64,000 nt of DNA from Verrucomicrobiota bacterium (GTDB lineage: Bacteria; Chlamydiota; Chlamydiia; Chlamydiales; SM23-39): assembly GCA_018239895.1 (NCBI GenBank), contig JAFEGL010000064.1, forward strand, positions 1 to 64,000, given 5' to 3'. Positions 35,717 through 44,663 of this stretch are shown here, piece after piece. A model generated the notes under the pieces. That model was not told the DNA's origin and did no database searches. It saw only the letters and a list, made by a program, of their open reading frames with translations. The translations under genes and the position numbers were made by a program. The first letter of the stretch is position 1. Each line of letters starts with the position of its first letter.

Positions 35717-37327
35717 TTATCCTATGTGCTTTTCGCTTTTTTGAAAATAGTTTGATTGTCCCAACATTCTTTGAAATTCCATTTCTCTCTCGGATTTGAG
35801 GAGTTTTTGGACTGTGGTGATTGAATCTTTTTTCGAAACGAGGAAGTGGTGGGTGGCAAATGTGGCGACTTGAACAAAGTGGGTGACGCAGATCACTTGC
35901 CGGGTTTGGGAGAGGGTTTGAAGCTTGGCGCCCAGGATCGACGCCGTTTGCCCGCCAACATTGCTGTCGATCTCGTCAAAGATGAGACAGGAGCTTTTCT
36001 CTTTGTCGGCCAGGGTCGTCTTGATGGCGAGGAGGAGGCGGGAGAGTTCGCCGCCGCTGGCGCACTCTTCGAGCGGCAAAGGGGCGTAGCCGGGGTTTGC
36101 GGTGAAGAGGAAGGCGACCGAGTCGATTCCTTGGGAGGAGATCTCCTTCGGGAGGACGGCGATTTCGAAACGGGCCTGCGGAAGATTGAGCGACCTGACT
36201 TCAGCGGCTATTTTTTCGGCAAAGAGGGGAGCTGCCTCTTTTCTTGAGCGGGAGATAGCAGAGGCTTTGGCCCGGTTTTTCTCCTGCAGAGTATTGAGTT
36301 TCGACTGGGCCGCTTCGATCTCATCTCCAAGACTCCGATCGAGCCGCTGGGCGAGGGAAATTTTTAGACGCTCGATCTCTTCCCGAGGGCCGAACCGCTT
36401 TTTCAACTTTTCAAGGGCTGCAAGCCGTGTTTCAACGGCGGTCAACCGATTTGGATCGGTATCGAGCCGATCAAGGTAGGAACGGAGAGTGAATGAAACC
36501 TCTTCCAACTCGAGGGCGGAGCGTTTCATCCCTTCGTAAGATTCTGAAAGACGGGGATCGAACCGAAGAAGAGGTTCGAGCGAATGGGCTGTCCGCTTCA
36601 AGATGGGGACGAGCGGCTCTTGGCTTTCTGATAAAAGAGCTACAATCGAGCCGACTTTCTCGAGGAGCTCTTGGGCGTTGGTCAATAGGTAGTGCTCTTG
36701 AGTCAGTTTTTCTTCCTCGCCCTCTTTCCAGTCGACCTCCTCGATGGCAGCTAGGTCCTCTTCGGCGCGGAGCCGCTCCCGTTCGCCTTTTTCCCGGTCG
36801 TTGAGGAGCTGTTCGAGGTGCAATTTTAGGGTCCGTTCTTCTTCATAGCTTTGGGCAAAGGAGGCTGTCTCAGGCAGAATCCCGGCAAACGCATCGAGCC
36901 ATTTTCTCTGTTCGTCGCAGGAGCAAAGGGTCGCAGAGCTGCTCTGGTCGACGAGCTCGATCGAGCTGCCGACAATTTTTTTTAGGGTCGATAGGCTGAT
37001 TTGGCTCTCCTCGAAAAAGCAGCGGCTCTTACCCGAACGGTGGATCTCGCGGCGGATCGAGACGATGGGGGTGGAAGGGAGCTCGATCTCCTCCTCTTCG
37101 AAGCCGCGGAGATGGCGCGCTTCGATCTCGGCTTCGACGATAGCAAGGGGGGCTCCGGCCCGGATCTGCTGCGCATCGGCCTTCGCGCCGAGGAGGAGAC
37201 GGATTGCGCTCAAGAGAGCCGATTTGCCCGAGCCTGTCTCGCCTGTGATGATGTTGAGTCCTTGGCCGAATTTGATCTCCGATTTTTCAATGAGGATCAG
37301 ATTTTGGATGGAAAGGCTGGAAATCAT
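35717..37327 (-). CDS. recN: DNA repair protein RecN
   Basis: A 536-residue SMC-like ATPase of double-strand break repair. Walker A is GETGSGKSA (30-38 region), near the N-terminus; the coiled-coil middle covers about 150-380; signature SGGE lies in ECASGGELSRLLLAI; Walker B follows (CLIFDEIDSN). It is somewhat shorter than E. coli RecN. It overlaps rnhC by 4 nt, making a two-gene unit on the minus strand. Confidence 0.95.
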   Translation of the reverse strand: MISSLSIQNLILIEKSEIKFGQGLNIITGETGSGKSALLSAIRLLLGAKADAQQIRAGAPLAIVEAEIEARHLRGFEEEEIELPSTPIVSIRREIHRSGKSRCFFEESQISLSTLKKIVGSSIELVDQSSSATLCSCDEQRKWLDAFAGILPETASFAQSYEEERTLKLHLEQLLNDREKGERERLRAEEDLAAIEEVDWKEGEEEKLTQEHYLLTNAQELLEKVGSIVALLSESQEPLVPILKRTAHSLEPLLRFDPRLSESYEGMKRSALELEEVSFTLRSYLDRLDTDPNRLTAVETRLAALEKLKKRFGPREEIERLKISLAQRLDRSLGDEIEAAQSKLNTLQEKNRAKASAISRSRKEAAPLFAEKIAAEVRSLNLPQARFEIAVLPKEISSQGIDSVAFLFTANPGYAPLPLEECASGGELSRLLLAIKTTLADKEKSSCLIFDEIDSNVGGQTASILGAKLQTLSQTRQVICVTHFVQVATFATHHFLVSKKDSITTVQKLLKSEREMEFQRMLGQSNYFQKSEKHIG

Positions 37328-38211
37328 ATCTCTTGCATCGTTTTGAAATGGGTTTTAGCAGCGCTGGATAGGGCTTCGATCCCTTTTTGCTCTACGATGG
37401 CGCGGGCCGCAACAATGACCCGCTTATTAGCCCCTTTTGGAAGTTCGAGTCCAAATTCTTCGCTGAGGGTCTTCATCCCTTCGACAAACCCTGCGCGGGC
37501 GACAATCGAGGCGGCTGCGACGACGAGATCTTCTTCGCCTTTTACCCGCTGCTCTAGGTTGATCTCGAGCTTTTTCTGTTTGAGGAAGTTCCCCACCACA
37601 TGCTTGTCGGCAAATTGGTCTAAGATTGCCTCCTTGCAGCCTGTTTTGGCGCTCAAATCGCCGAGCGCCGCCGTGTGGGCCCAGGCGAGGAGCCGGTTGA
37701 GATTTTTGAATTTGGCGTAGAGCTCATTGTACTTTTTGGGAAAGAGGCGGATCAGAGTATAAGGAAAAGCGGTCCTGATTTTTTGGGCGAGTTTGAGGAT
37801 CGTATCGTCGGAGAGCATTTTACTGTCGCGCACTCCGATCTTTTGCATCTCCTGAATCCCGGGGCCGTCGGCATAGACGGCGGCGATGCAAAGCGGGCCG
37901 AAGAAATCGCCCTTGCCCGCTTCGTCCATCCCGATGTGGGGGACAAGATTGAGGTGGGCCTCCGGATGGGAGAATTTAAATTCCTGCAGGATTTCCGGCT
38001 CGAGATAAAACTCTATAAAAGGGTCCATCTCTTTTCCCTGCACGGTCAGTTTACCCGACTCATATAAGGTGCAAGAGATCCCCTTTTTCTTTGCTGAAAA
38101 AATCGTGTAGGGCGGTTTAGCGATCTCAAATCCTTGCGAGACGAGATCGGTTTGCAGTTTGTCTGCCAGCTTAATATCGATCGTTGCGGTAAAACAGGAA
38201 ATTTTAGCCAT
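37324..38211 (-). CDS. rnhC: Ribonuclease HIII
   Basis: A 295-residue type 2 RNase H. A TBP-like N-terminal substrate-binding domain (about 1-85) precedes the catalytic domain, with D96 and E97 in GMDEAGKGD and a further Asp in the RDSKMLSD block. It degrades RNA in RNA-DNA hybrids. I chose the ATG at 38211 because the TBP-like fold starts there; longer in-frame starts would overlap the divergent rodZ-like gene. Its neighbour order, rnhC beside a RodZ-like gene, matches CT008-CT009. Confidence 0.93.
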   Translation of the reverse strand: MAKISCFTATIDIKLADKLQTDLVSQGFEIAKPPYTIFSAKKKGISCTLYESGKLTVQGKEMDPFIEFYLEPEILQEFKFSHPEAHLNLVPHIGMDEAGKGDFFGPLCIAAVYADGPGIQEMQKIGVRDSKMLSDDTILKLAQKIRTAFPYTLIRLFPKKYNELYAKFKNLNRLLAWAHTAALGDLSAKTGCKEAILDQFADKHVVGNFLKQKKLEINLEQRVKGEEDLVVAAASIVARAGFVEGMKTLSEEFGLELPKGANKRVIVAARAIVEQKGIEALSSAAKTHFKTMQEI

Positions 38212-38284
38212 ACCCAATATCTTAAGTCCTTGGACGGAATTCCTCAAGTCAGATATTATCAATCTACGTAATCCGAGAGGTCGT

Positions 38285-38695
38285 ATGAGCGATGGTTTGA
38301 AGAAAATGGGCGAAACTTTTCGCACAAAAAGAGAAGAGATGAGCCTATCCTTAAAAGAGGTAGAAAACGCCACGTCGATTCGGGCTCTCTATTTGCAGGC
38401 GATCGAAGAGGGGCGGATCAGTCATTTTCTGTCGACCGCATATGCTCTCGGCTTTATCCGCCAATACGCAAATTTTCTCGGATACGATTCAGAAAGATTA
38501 GGACGCGAACATCCTGAAGTGTTGAGGATCCAACCGGAAAAGCAAGATTTTGCCTACGGAATCGGGACCTTGGAAACCAGAGGAAGTCCTCATGGAGGAG
38601 TCCGCTGGATGCCCAATCTGATGTGGGGCGGGATTGTCGTGGCCACTTTAGTCGCAGCTTGGTACTTTGCAAAATTCATGGGCGCCTTTAGCTGA
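38285..38695 (+). CDS. rodZ: RodZ-like HTH protein, short form
   Basis: A 136-residue protein. An N-terminal HTH of the RodZ/HTH_25 type (about 5-65; LSLKEVENATSIRALYLQAIEEG) precedes a short linker and a single membrane helix (about 112-131), with almost nothing after it. RodZ links MreB to the membrane in cell shape and division; chlamydial RodZ (CT009) also lacks a large periplasmic part. GAGAGG precedes the ATG at 38285, which supports this start over longer frames. Confidence 0.85.
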   Translation: MSDGLKKMGETFRTKREEMSLSLKEVENATSIRALYLQAIEEGRISHFLSTAYALGFIRQYANFLGYDSERLGREHPEVLRIQPEKQDFAYGIGTLETRGSPHGGVRWMPNLMWGGIVVATLVAAWYFAKFMGAFS

Positions 38696-38744
38696 TTCTT
38701 TTCTTGCTTGCTGCTAAATTTTTTTTGGGATATGTATAGAAGCT

Positions 38745-40595
38745 ATGTTGGAAGCTCTGGGTGATTACATCATTCAAAAGCAGCTGGGCCATGGAGCCTT
38801 TGGCGATGTCTATCTCGCTGAACACCGCTTCATCAAGCGCCTATTTGCTCTCAAAATTCTCCCGCAAGAAATTTGCACAGATTTAGGTTTTGTCCGCAGG
38901 TTCGAGGCGAAAGTTTCTGAAATTGCAGCGCTAGACCATCCCAACATCGCCAAAATCCACAATGTCTCATCCCACGATGGCCAATATTTCATCGTGATGG
39001 ATCCGATCGTCGATAGCTACGGCGAAACGATGAATCTCGACCGCTATCTTTCTTTAAAAGGGAAATCGCTGAGCGAAGAGGACTCTGAAGACCTTTTACG
39101 CCAAGTGGCGGGAGCCCTCGATTACGCCCACGAAAGGGGAGTGGTCCACGGCTCTCTCAAGCTAACCAATATATTGGTTGTGGGGACAGAAACGGGAGTT
39201 CGTCTCCTCCTCTCCGACTTCGGCCTAAATCGGCTCATCGGCGAGGGGATCTCTTTCCTTAGACTCTGCGAACAGGCCTCCAAGGCGCTTATTCCCCACC
39301 TTCAAACCTCGTCTGAAAAAGCGATCCAGATCGGGCGGAACTTCGTCCGCAGCCTCTCTTTTCTCGCTCCCGAGCAAAAGACACTCGAAGAGGTGATCTC
39401 CGATCCGAAAGTCGACGGCTACTCTTTCGGCGTCCTTGCCTACTTCGTCCTCATCGGTAAGATCCCCGAAGGGTGCTTCGATCTTCCATCCAGACTTTTG
39501 CCCGACGCGAAGAAAAACTGGGACCTTTTGATCAACCGGTGCCTCCAGGTCAATCCGAATGTCCGGCCTCAAAAGATCATCCAGGCGATGAATGAGTATC
39601 TTTTGGCTCCGAGGACAATATCAAAAGAGACCTTGAGCCTCGCCGAAATCGAAGGAAATCTCGACAGCATCCTCCAAATGTCCTTCGAGTTTCCCAACAA
39701 AGCGGCCGCCGCAGTCCAAACGCAACAGGAGATTGCCAAGCCTGTCTTGAAACCGCAAGAGATTGCCCGCCCCGAATATGAATCGGACCCCGCTGCGGTT
39801 TTCCAGCGCGACACTCTCGTCTCCCATTACGAACCGAAAAAGAGCGAAGTCAAAGAGGTCGATCCTCTCTTAACCGATATGATTGTCGTCCCTGGCGGCA
39901 ACTATTGGAGGGGGAGCAACGAAGGGGCCCGGGATGAGATGCCTCGCCATCCGATCAAGCTCCCCAGTTTTGCCCTCGATCTCCATGCAGTCACCAATGA
40001 ACAGTTTGTCCGATTTCTCCAAGCCATGGGCGGAGAAAAGGACCACAACAACAACGACATCATCCGCCTCAGAGACTCCCGCATTAAACGGACGGGCGGC
40101 AAACTCGTGATCGAGTCGGGCTACGGAAAGCACCCCGTCGTCGGCGTGACCTGGTACGGCGCCGTCGCTTATGCGAAGTGGATCGGCAAACGGCTCCCCA
40201 CTGAAGCAGAGTGGGAAGCGGCCTCGAGCAGCGGCCGGGAAAACAATCTCTATCCCACTGGCATCGAGATCGAACGGAGTCACGCCAACTTCTTCAGCTC
40301 CGACACAACACCGGTGATGAGCTATCCGCCGAACGCCTTCGGTTTTTACGACATGGCTGGCAACGTCTACGAGTGGTGCCAAGACTGGTACGCCTATAAC
40401 TATTACGACGCCTCGGTTGTGGAGCCCGATAATCCGCAGGGTCCCCCGCAGGGCGTCTACCGAGTTCTCCGCGGCGGCTGTTGGAAATCGTTGAAGGACG
40501 ACCTCCGCTGCGCCCACCGGCACCGGAACAACCCGGGCGCGGTCAACGGCACGTACGGCTTCCGCTGCGCAGCCGACGTCGCGATCTCTTCATGA
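38745..40595 (+). CDS. pknD: PknD-like Ser/Thr kinase with FGE-sulfatase domain
   Basis: A 616-residue two-domain protein. The kinase domain (about 7-290) has the Gly-loop GHGAFG (15-20), K37 (FALKIL), a helix-C Glu (E54 or E59), DFG (158-160) and APE. The catalytic loop reads H135-G-S-L-K-L-T-N142, so the HRD aspartate is Ser137. The FGE-sulfatase-like domain (about 378-616; VPGGNYWRGS, GNVYEWCQDW, GFRCA) has the fold's conserved residues. C. trachomatis PknD (CT301) has the same architecture. With S137 it may be a pseudokinase or an atypical active kinase. The aldo/keto reductase gene starts inside its stop. Confidence 0.85.
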   Translation: MLEALGDYIIQKQLGHGAFGDVYLAEHRFIKRLFALKILPQEICTDLGFVRRFEAKVSEIAALDHPNIAKIHNVSSHDGQYFIVMDPIVDSYGETMNLDRYLSLKGKSLSEEDSEDLLRQVAGALDYAHERGVVHGSLKLTNILVVGTETGVRLLLSDFGLNRLIGEGISFLRLCEQASKALIPHLQTSSEKAIQIGRNFVRSLSFLAPEQKTLEEVISDPKVDGYSFGVLAYFVLIGKIPEGCFDLPSRLLPDAKKNWDLLINRCLQVNPNVRPQKIIQAMNEYLLAPRTISKETLSLAEIEGNLDSILQMSFEFPNKAAAAVQTQQEIAKPVLKPQEIARPEYESDPAAVFQRDTLVSHYEPKKSEVKEVDPLLTDMIVVPGGNYWRGSNEGARDEMPRHPIKLPSFALDLHAVTNEQFVRFLQAMGGEKDHNNNDIIRLRDSRIKRTGGKLVIESGYGKHPVVGVTWYGAVAYAKWIGKRLPTEAEWEAASSSGRENNLYPTGIEIERSHANFFSSDTTPVMSYPPNAFGFYDMAGNVYEWCQDWYAYNYYDASVVEPDNPQGPPQGVYRVLRGGCWKSLKDDLRCAHRHRNNPGAVNGTYGFRCAADVAISS

Positions 40596-41374
40596 TGAAA
40601 TTGCCACTTGTTGGCCTAGGAACTTGGGAACTTCGCGGGGACGAGTGCGAAAGAGTTGTCCGTGAAGCCCTCGAGTTAGGTTACCGCCACATCGATACAG
40701 CCCATCTTTACAGCAATCACGAAGCCATCGGAAAAGCGATCGCCCCTTTTGACAGGGCCCAGCTTTTCATCACTTCCAAACTCGCCCTTTCCCAAATCGA
40801 CTGGCACAAGATCGAGGTATCGGTGGAAAAGGCCTGCGACGAAGCGTTGAAAGAGCTGCAGACCGACTATATAGACCTCTATCTTCTCCACTGGCCTCGA
40901 GTCGAGGGCTCCCATGCGGAAATCTTCGATGCGATGGAAAAGCTGATCGAGAAGGGGAAAATTCGGCAAATGGGGGCAAGCAACTTTACGATTGATGAGT
41001 TGAAAGAGGAGCGTCGCATCTCGGCCAATCAGGTCGAGTTCCATCCCTATCTTTTTCAAAAGGAGCTTTGGGAGTTTTGCAAATCGGATAAGATCCAATT
41101 GATCTCCTACCGTTCGTTTGGGAAGGGGGCCCTCTTGGAAGAGCCGCTCTTTCATGAGGTGGGCAAAAAGCACAATAAGCTGGCGGCCCAGGTTGTTTTG
41201 CGGTGGATCGTTCAGCGGGGGATCGCCGTCATTCCAAAAGCCTCGTCTAGGAAACATCTGGCGGAGAATCTGTCGATTTTGGATTATTCTCTGAGTTCAG
41301 AGGAGATGGAGAGGATCGACGCTTTGAATCGGGGACAAAGCTTTACCAAGCGGCCCGCGAAAGAATCCAATTAG
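40592..41374 (+). CDS. Aldo/keto reductase
   Basis: A 260-residue (beta/alpha)8 NADPH-dependent oxidoreductase. Its ATG overlaps the kinase stop as ATGA (40592-40595). The family tetrad is visible: D46-region in YRHIDTAHLYSN (Asp, Tyr), Lys in FITSKLA, and His in YLLHWPR. GASNF and the C-terminal VIPKASS are family signatures. Substrate unknown (carbonyl detoxification is typical). Its 3' end overlaps the convergent hydrolase gene by 32 bp. Confidence 0.92.
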   Translation: MMKLPLVGLGTWELRGDECERVVREALELGYRHIDTAHLYSNHEAIGKAIAPFDRAQLFITSKLALSQIDWHKIEVSVEKACDEALKELQTDYIDLYLLHWPRVEGSHAEIFDAMEKLIEKGKIRQMGASNFTIDELKEERRISANQVEFHPYLFQKELWEFCKSDKIQLISYRSFGKGALLEEPLFHEVGKKHNKLAAQVVLRWIVQRGIAVIPKASSRKHLAENLSILDYSLSSEEMERIDALNRGQSFTKRPAKESN

Positions 41375-42353
41375 TTATTTCATCTAGGACTTGGGGCGAG
41401 AGGGTCTCAGGAGACTGGGCATACTCTGCAAATGTTCCTGTTTTGCAAGTTTGCATCCCGTGATTGTGGTTGGGCAAAACTTGAGTCTTGTAGTCGGAAT
41501 GGCCCGCGTCTTTTAGAGTTTGCTCTATTCGAGATAGATTTTGTGAAGGGGAGACGACTAGATCGAGATCTCCATTTAGCGCCAGGATCGGACATTTGAG
41601 GTTTTTTAGAGCAGTCGCAGGATCGTAGGTAAAACTAAAGCGGAACCATTTGGAATTGAAGAAGGCGATTTGGGCTTCAGGCGGGCCATAGCAAGAGTTC
41701 GTTGTCCGCTGATCGAATAGAGCTTTCAAGAGAATTTCACCTTTGTTGGGATCGCTTTCTTGAGAGAGAACTTTGAAGAGCTCTTTCCGGAAGGCAAGGC
41801 TTTCTTGAATTTGATCTTCTGGCACCCCGTCCGCCCGTTGCAAAGCCTCTTCTTGGGTCAAAATCAGTTCCTCCCATTTGACGCAGGGAGCTGCCAAAGA
41901 GACGACGAAGGCGATGTCATCGGACTGGGTGGCGGCGTAAGCGGCTGTCATCCCGCCTTCGCTGTGACCGATAAATCCGATCGCGTTGGGATCGATTTCT
42001 TTGCGCGACTTCAGGTATTCGACGGCAGCTAAGCCATCTTGGGCAAAATCTCTTAAGTCGGCTGAATTGTAGTCGCCGCCCGATTCTCCAGCGCCCCGCT
42101 TGTCAAATCGGAGGACGGCGATCCCCCGCTTGGATAGGTGGTCGGCCATGACGAGAAAGGGTTGGTGTCCCAGCATCGTGGAGTTTCTGTCAAAAGGGGC
42201 GGAGCCGTGCAAAAGGACAACGGCGGGAACTGGGGTTTCCGTTTGAGGGAGGCTGAATGTCCCTTTCAAGACAACTTCATCCGCCGGGTTCTTAAAGCTA
42301 ACTTCCTCTTGAGGAGCTAAAAATGTGGTTACCATGAGTATCCAAGCAATCAT
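41343..42353 (-). CDS. Alpha/beta hydrolase with signal peptide
   Basis: A 336-residue hydrolase. A hydrophobic N-terminus (MIAWILMVTTFLA) suggests export or a lipid-free signal. Nucleophile motif GHSEGG (GxSxG, about 129-134) is present, with the catalytic Asp near NGDLDLV and His in PNHNHG near the C-terminus. It resembles dienelactone-hydrolase or peptidase-like esterases of unknown substrate. It is transcribed divergently from ispH, 60 bp away, and overlaps the end of the aldo/keto reductase gene. Confidence 0.85.
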   Translation of the reverse strand: MIAWILMVTTFLAPQEEVSFKNPADEVVLKGTFSLPQTETPVPAVVLLHGSAPFDRNSTMLGHQPFLVMADHLSKRGIAVLRFDKRGAGESGGDYNSADLRDFAQDGLAAVEYLKSRKEIDPNAIGFIGHSEGGMTAAYAATQSDDIAFVVSLAAPCVKWEELILTQEEALQRADGVPEDQIQESLAFRKELFKVLSQESDPNKGEILLKALFDQRTTNSCYGPPEAQIAFFNSKWFRFSFTYDPATALKNLKCPILALNGDLDLVVSPSQNLSRIEQTLKDAGHSDYKTQVLPNHNHGMQTCKTGTFAEYAQSPETLSPQVLDEITNWILSRAAW

Positions 42354-42413
42354 GGGGAAGAGTCTAGCAAAAAGTTGATTTTTTTTGATTGGCTGTAGTA
42401 GACTGGATCGCTT

Positions 42414-43343
42414 ATGAAATTATTATTGTCTAAGCCGCGAGGATTTTGCGCTGGGGTCGAACGAGCCATTGACACTGTGAAGCGAGCCCTGGAACTTTGG
42501 GGAGCCCCCATCTACGTCAAGCACGAGATCGTCCACAATAAACATGTGGTCAACGAATTGAAGGAGCGGGGAGCCGTCTTCATCGAAAATTTGAGCGAAG
42601 TCCCGAACGGCTGCCGGATCATCTATTCGGCCCACGGCGTATCGCCGGCTGTAAGGGCTGAGGCCAAGGAGAGAAATCTCATCGAGATCGACGCTACTTG
42701 CGGCCTCGTGACGAAGGTCCACTCGGCGGCCAAGCGGTTTGCCGAAAAGGGGTACAAAATTATCTTGATCGGCCACCGGAAGCATGTGGAGATCATCGGC
42801 ACGGCGGGCGAGGCGCCCGAAGCGACCTACGTGGTCGAGTCGGTCGACGAGGTTGAGAAGTTGGAGTTTCCTGTAGAGCAAAAGCTTGCTTATTTGACCC
42901 AGACAACCTTGAGCCTCGACGATGTGAAAGAGGTCACCGAGGCGTTGATTCAGAAGTATCCGAAGATCGAGACCCTTCCTAGCTCATCAATTTGCTACGC
43001 GACGACGAATCGGCAGATGGCTCTCCGGAGCATCACCGATCAGGCCGAATTGGTTTTAGTAGTGGGCGACCCGACGAGTTCTAACTCGAATCGACTGAGA
43101 GAGGTGGCTGAGAGGCGCGGCTGCAAGGCACATTTGATCAACAGCGCTTCTGAAATTCAAGAGGGTTGGCTTGAGGGCGTCGCCACGATCGCCATGACGG
43201 CAGGAGCCTCAACTCCCGAGTTGGTCGTCCAGTCCTGCGTCGAGCGGTTGAAATCATTGGGCGTCAGCTCGGTCGAAGAGGTGGTCTACACCGAAGAAAA
43301 TGTCTTCTTCCAACTTCCAAAACAGGTTTTAGTCGGTGTCTAA
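42414..43343 (+). CDS. ispH: 4-hydroxy-3-methylbut-2-enyl diphosphate reductase
   Basis: A 309-residue [4Fe-4S] enzyme that makes IPP and DMAPP in the last step of the MEP isoprenoid pathway. Cluster ligands are C12 (GFCAGV), C96 (DATCGLV) and C194 (SSSICYATTN). Substrate residues H41, H74 and H124 and the TTNxQ motif are in place. Two tandem membrane-protein genes follow, the first only three bases after the stop, so they may be cotranscribed. Confidence 0.97.
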   Translation: MKLLLSKPRGFCAGVERAIDTVKRALELWGAPIYVKHEIVHNKHVVNELKERGAVFIENLSEVPNGCRIIYSAHGVSPAVRAEAKERNLIEIDATCGLVTKVHSAAKRFAEKGYKIILIGHRKHVEIIGTAGEAPEATYVVESVDEVEKLEFPVEQKLAYLTQTTLSLDDVKEVTEALIQKYPKIETLPSSSICYATTNRQMALRSITDQAELVLVVGDPTSSNSNRLREVAERRGCKAHLINSASEIQEGWLEGVATIAMTAGASTPELVVQSCVERLKSLGVSSVEEVVYTEENVFFQLPKQVLVGV

Positions 43344-43345
43344 AA

Positions 43346-43993
43346 ATGTGCAGGCCCGTTCGTTACGCTCCTTTGAATGAATCTCCACAAGAAGAGCCGC
43401 AGCGGGTTGGATGTTTTCAAAGATTCTCTTCTCTTGCTGGAAGAACTATCCAATATATCAAGGGACTTGGCCCCCCATCCTTGAGCGGAGGCTGTCTGAA
43501 TCTTGGCGCCAACGGCCTATTTGACCAGGTGACCGGAATCATCGGCTCCTTCACCACAAATTGGACCGATTTGGGAATCGGATTAGCGGCATCGGTTGTC
43601 GGTTATGCCGAGTGTAAGATAGCCCATAAAGTTCTTCGCGGGCCTAGGTTTGATCGACTTGTAGAACGCCCTAATGAGATGGCCGGCGCTATCATTGGCG
43701 GGGCCGGGGGCTATATCGGGTCGTATTATATAACCAAAACAGTTCTCGCCGGTCTTAGTTCTTTGCCGAGGGGAGCGACGATACCGATTGGGTTGGTCAT
43801 TCGGAATGCGACCGGTTTTACTCTCGGGGTTGTCGGAACAGCTGTCGCAATCATTCTCATAGATGGAACGATCGCCGGAGTTAAGAAAATAGTGGCTGCT
43901 TGTAGGACGGTTCCCCCAGCTGAAGAGGCTTTAGTCGGAGGTCAGGAAGCCGAGATGGTGCCGATTGGACCACCGTCGGAACAACCGGCTTAG
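43346..43993 (+). CDS. Membrane protein of a tandem paralogous pair (first)
   Basis: A 215-residue protein starting MCRP. A polar N-terminus of about 45 residues precedes a Gly-rich hydrophobic body with three or four membrane helices (about 60-175), then an acidic-polar tail. Blocks such as SLAGRT, GGCLNLGANGLFD and VVGTAVAI match the downstream gene. It begins three bases after the ispH stop. The Gly-rich hydrophobic core recalls membrane-inserting glycine-zipper proteins, but this is an inference. No family is recognised. Confidence 0.65.
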   Translation: MCRPVRYAPLNESPQEEPQRVGCFQRFSSLAGRTIQYIKGLGPPSLSGGCLNLGANGLFDQVTGIIGSFTTNWTDLGIGLAASVVGYAECKIAHKVLRGPRFDRLVERPNEMAGAIIGGAGGYIGSYYITKTVLAGLSSLPRGATIPIGLVIRNATGFTLGVVGTAVAIILIDGTIAGVKKIVAACRTVPPAEEALVGGQEAEMVPIGPPSEQPA

Positions 43994-44007
43994 AAAGGGG
44001 AGCATAA

Positions 44008-44631
44008 ATGTGTAGAACGGGCGGTTATCAACGGGTGTCTCAACAAGAAGAACCGACGCCAGGTTACTGCAGTAGGGCCAGGGGTTTTTTTAGCTCATGT
44101 TACCAGAAAACGTCTGGCTTGGCGGGAAGAACCGTTGGGTATCTTCAGAGATTCGGAGCAGCGACTGTTTACGGGGGAAGCATGTCCTTCGCTGTTAACG
44201 GGCTTATGGATGGGATGATGGGACTGGTAGAAAGTATCGACGGTCTAATGAAAAACAACCTATCTCAGTTTGGATTGGGGGTCACAGCCTTGTTAGCCGG
44301 GGCGGGTCAAGGTAAGTTGATTCACCGGCAGGTTGGAACAGAGAAAACGCTCAATATGGTGGCCGATTTTAATAAGGCCATTGCCTCATTGCTAGGTGGG
44401 GCTGTCGGCGCTACAGCGGCGACGATGATTACGCAAGTCGTGGCGCAAAGTTTACCCGCCTATTCGAAGGCAGCTGTTTTTGTGATCGGAATCCCTCTCC
44501 GGGCAGTGGGCAGCTTCGCAATCGGTTTTGTGGCGACGGCTGTTTTTGTTGTCGCGATCGATGGGACGGTTGCGGCAGTGAACAAGATTCGGGAGTGGCG
44601 CCAACCTCCGGCAGAGTTAGCACTAGTCTAG
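44008..44631 (+). CDS. Membrane protein of a tandem paralogous pair (second)
   Basis: A 207-residue protein starting MCRT, with the same layout as its upstream paralogue: about 55 polar residues, then SGLAGRT and GGSMSFAVNGLMD followed by Gly/Ala-rich membrane helices. GGGGAG lies just before the ATG. Two consecutive copies point to a local duplication; function is unknown. An APC permease gene follows 32 bp later. Confidence 0.65.
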   Translation: MCRTGGYQRVSQQEEPTPGYCSRARGFFSSCYQKTSGLAGRTVGYLQRFGAATVYGGSMSFAVNGLMDGMMGLVESIDGLMKNNLSQFGLGVTALLAGAGQGKLIHRQVGTEKTLNMVADFNKAIASLLGGAVGATAATMITQVVAQSLPAYSKAAVFVIGIPLRAVGSFAIGFVATAVFVVAIDGTVAAVNKIREWRQPPAELALV

Positions 44632-44663
44632 ACAAGTTTTCCCCATTTCTATATCTGTAGGCC

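Noticed and set aside
38212..38373. N-terminal extension of RNase HIII and a longer rodZ start at 38159
   Set aside because: The two open frames overlap each other on opposite strands; each protein's known fold begins at the internal ATG.
40481..40591. N-terminal extension of the aldo/keto reductase
   Set aside because: It lies inside the kinase gene, is Arg/Pro-rich, and the family start is at the ATG overlapping the kinase stop.
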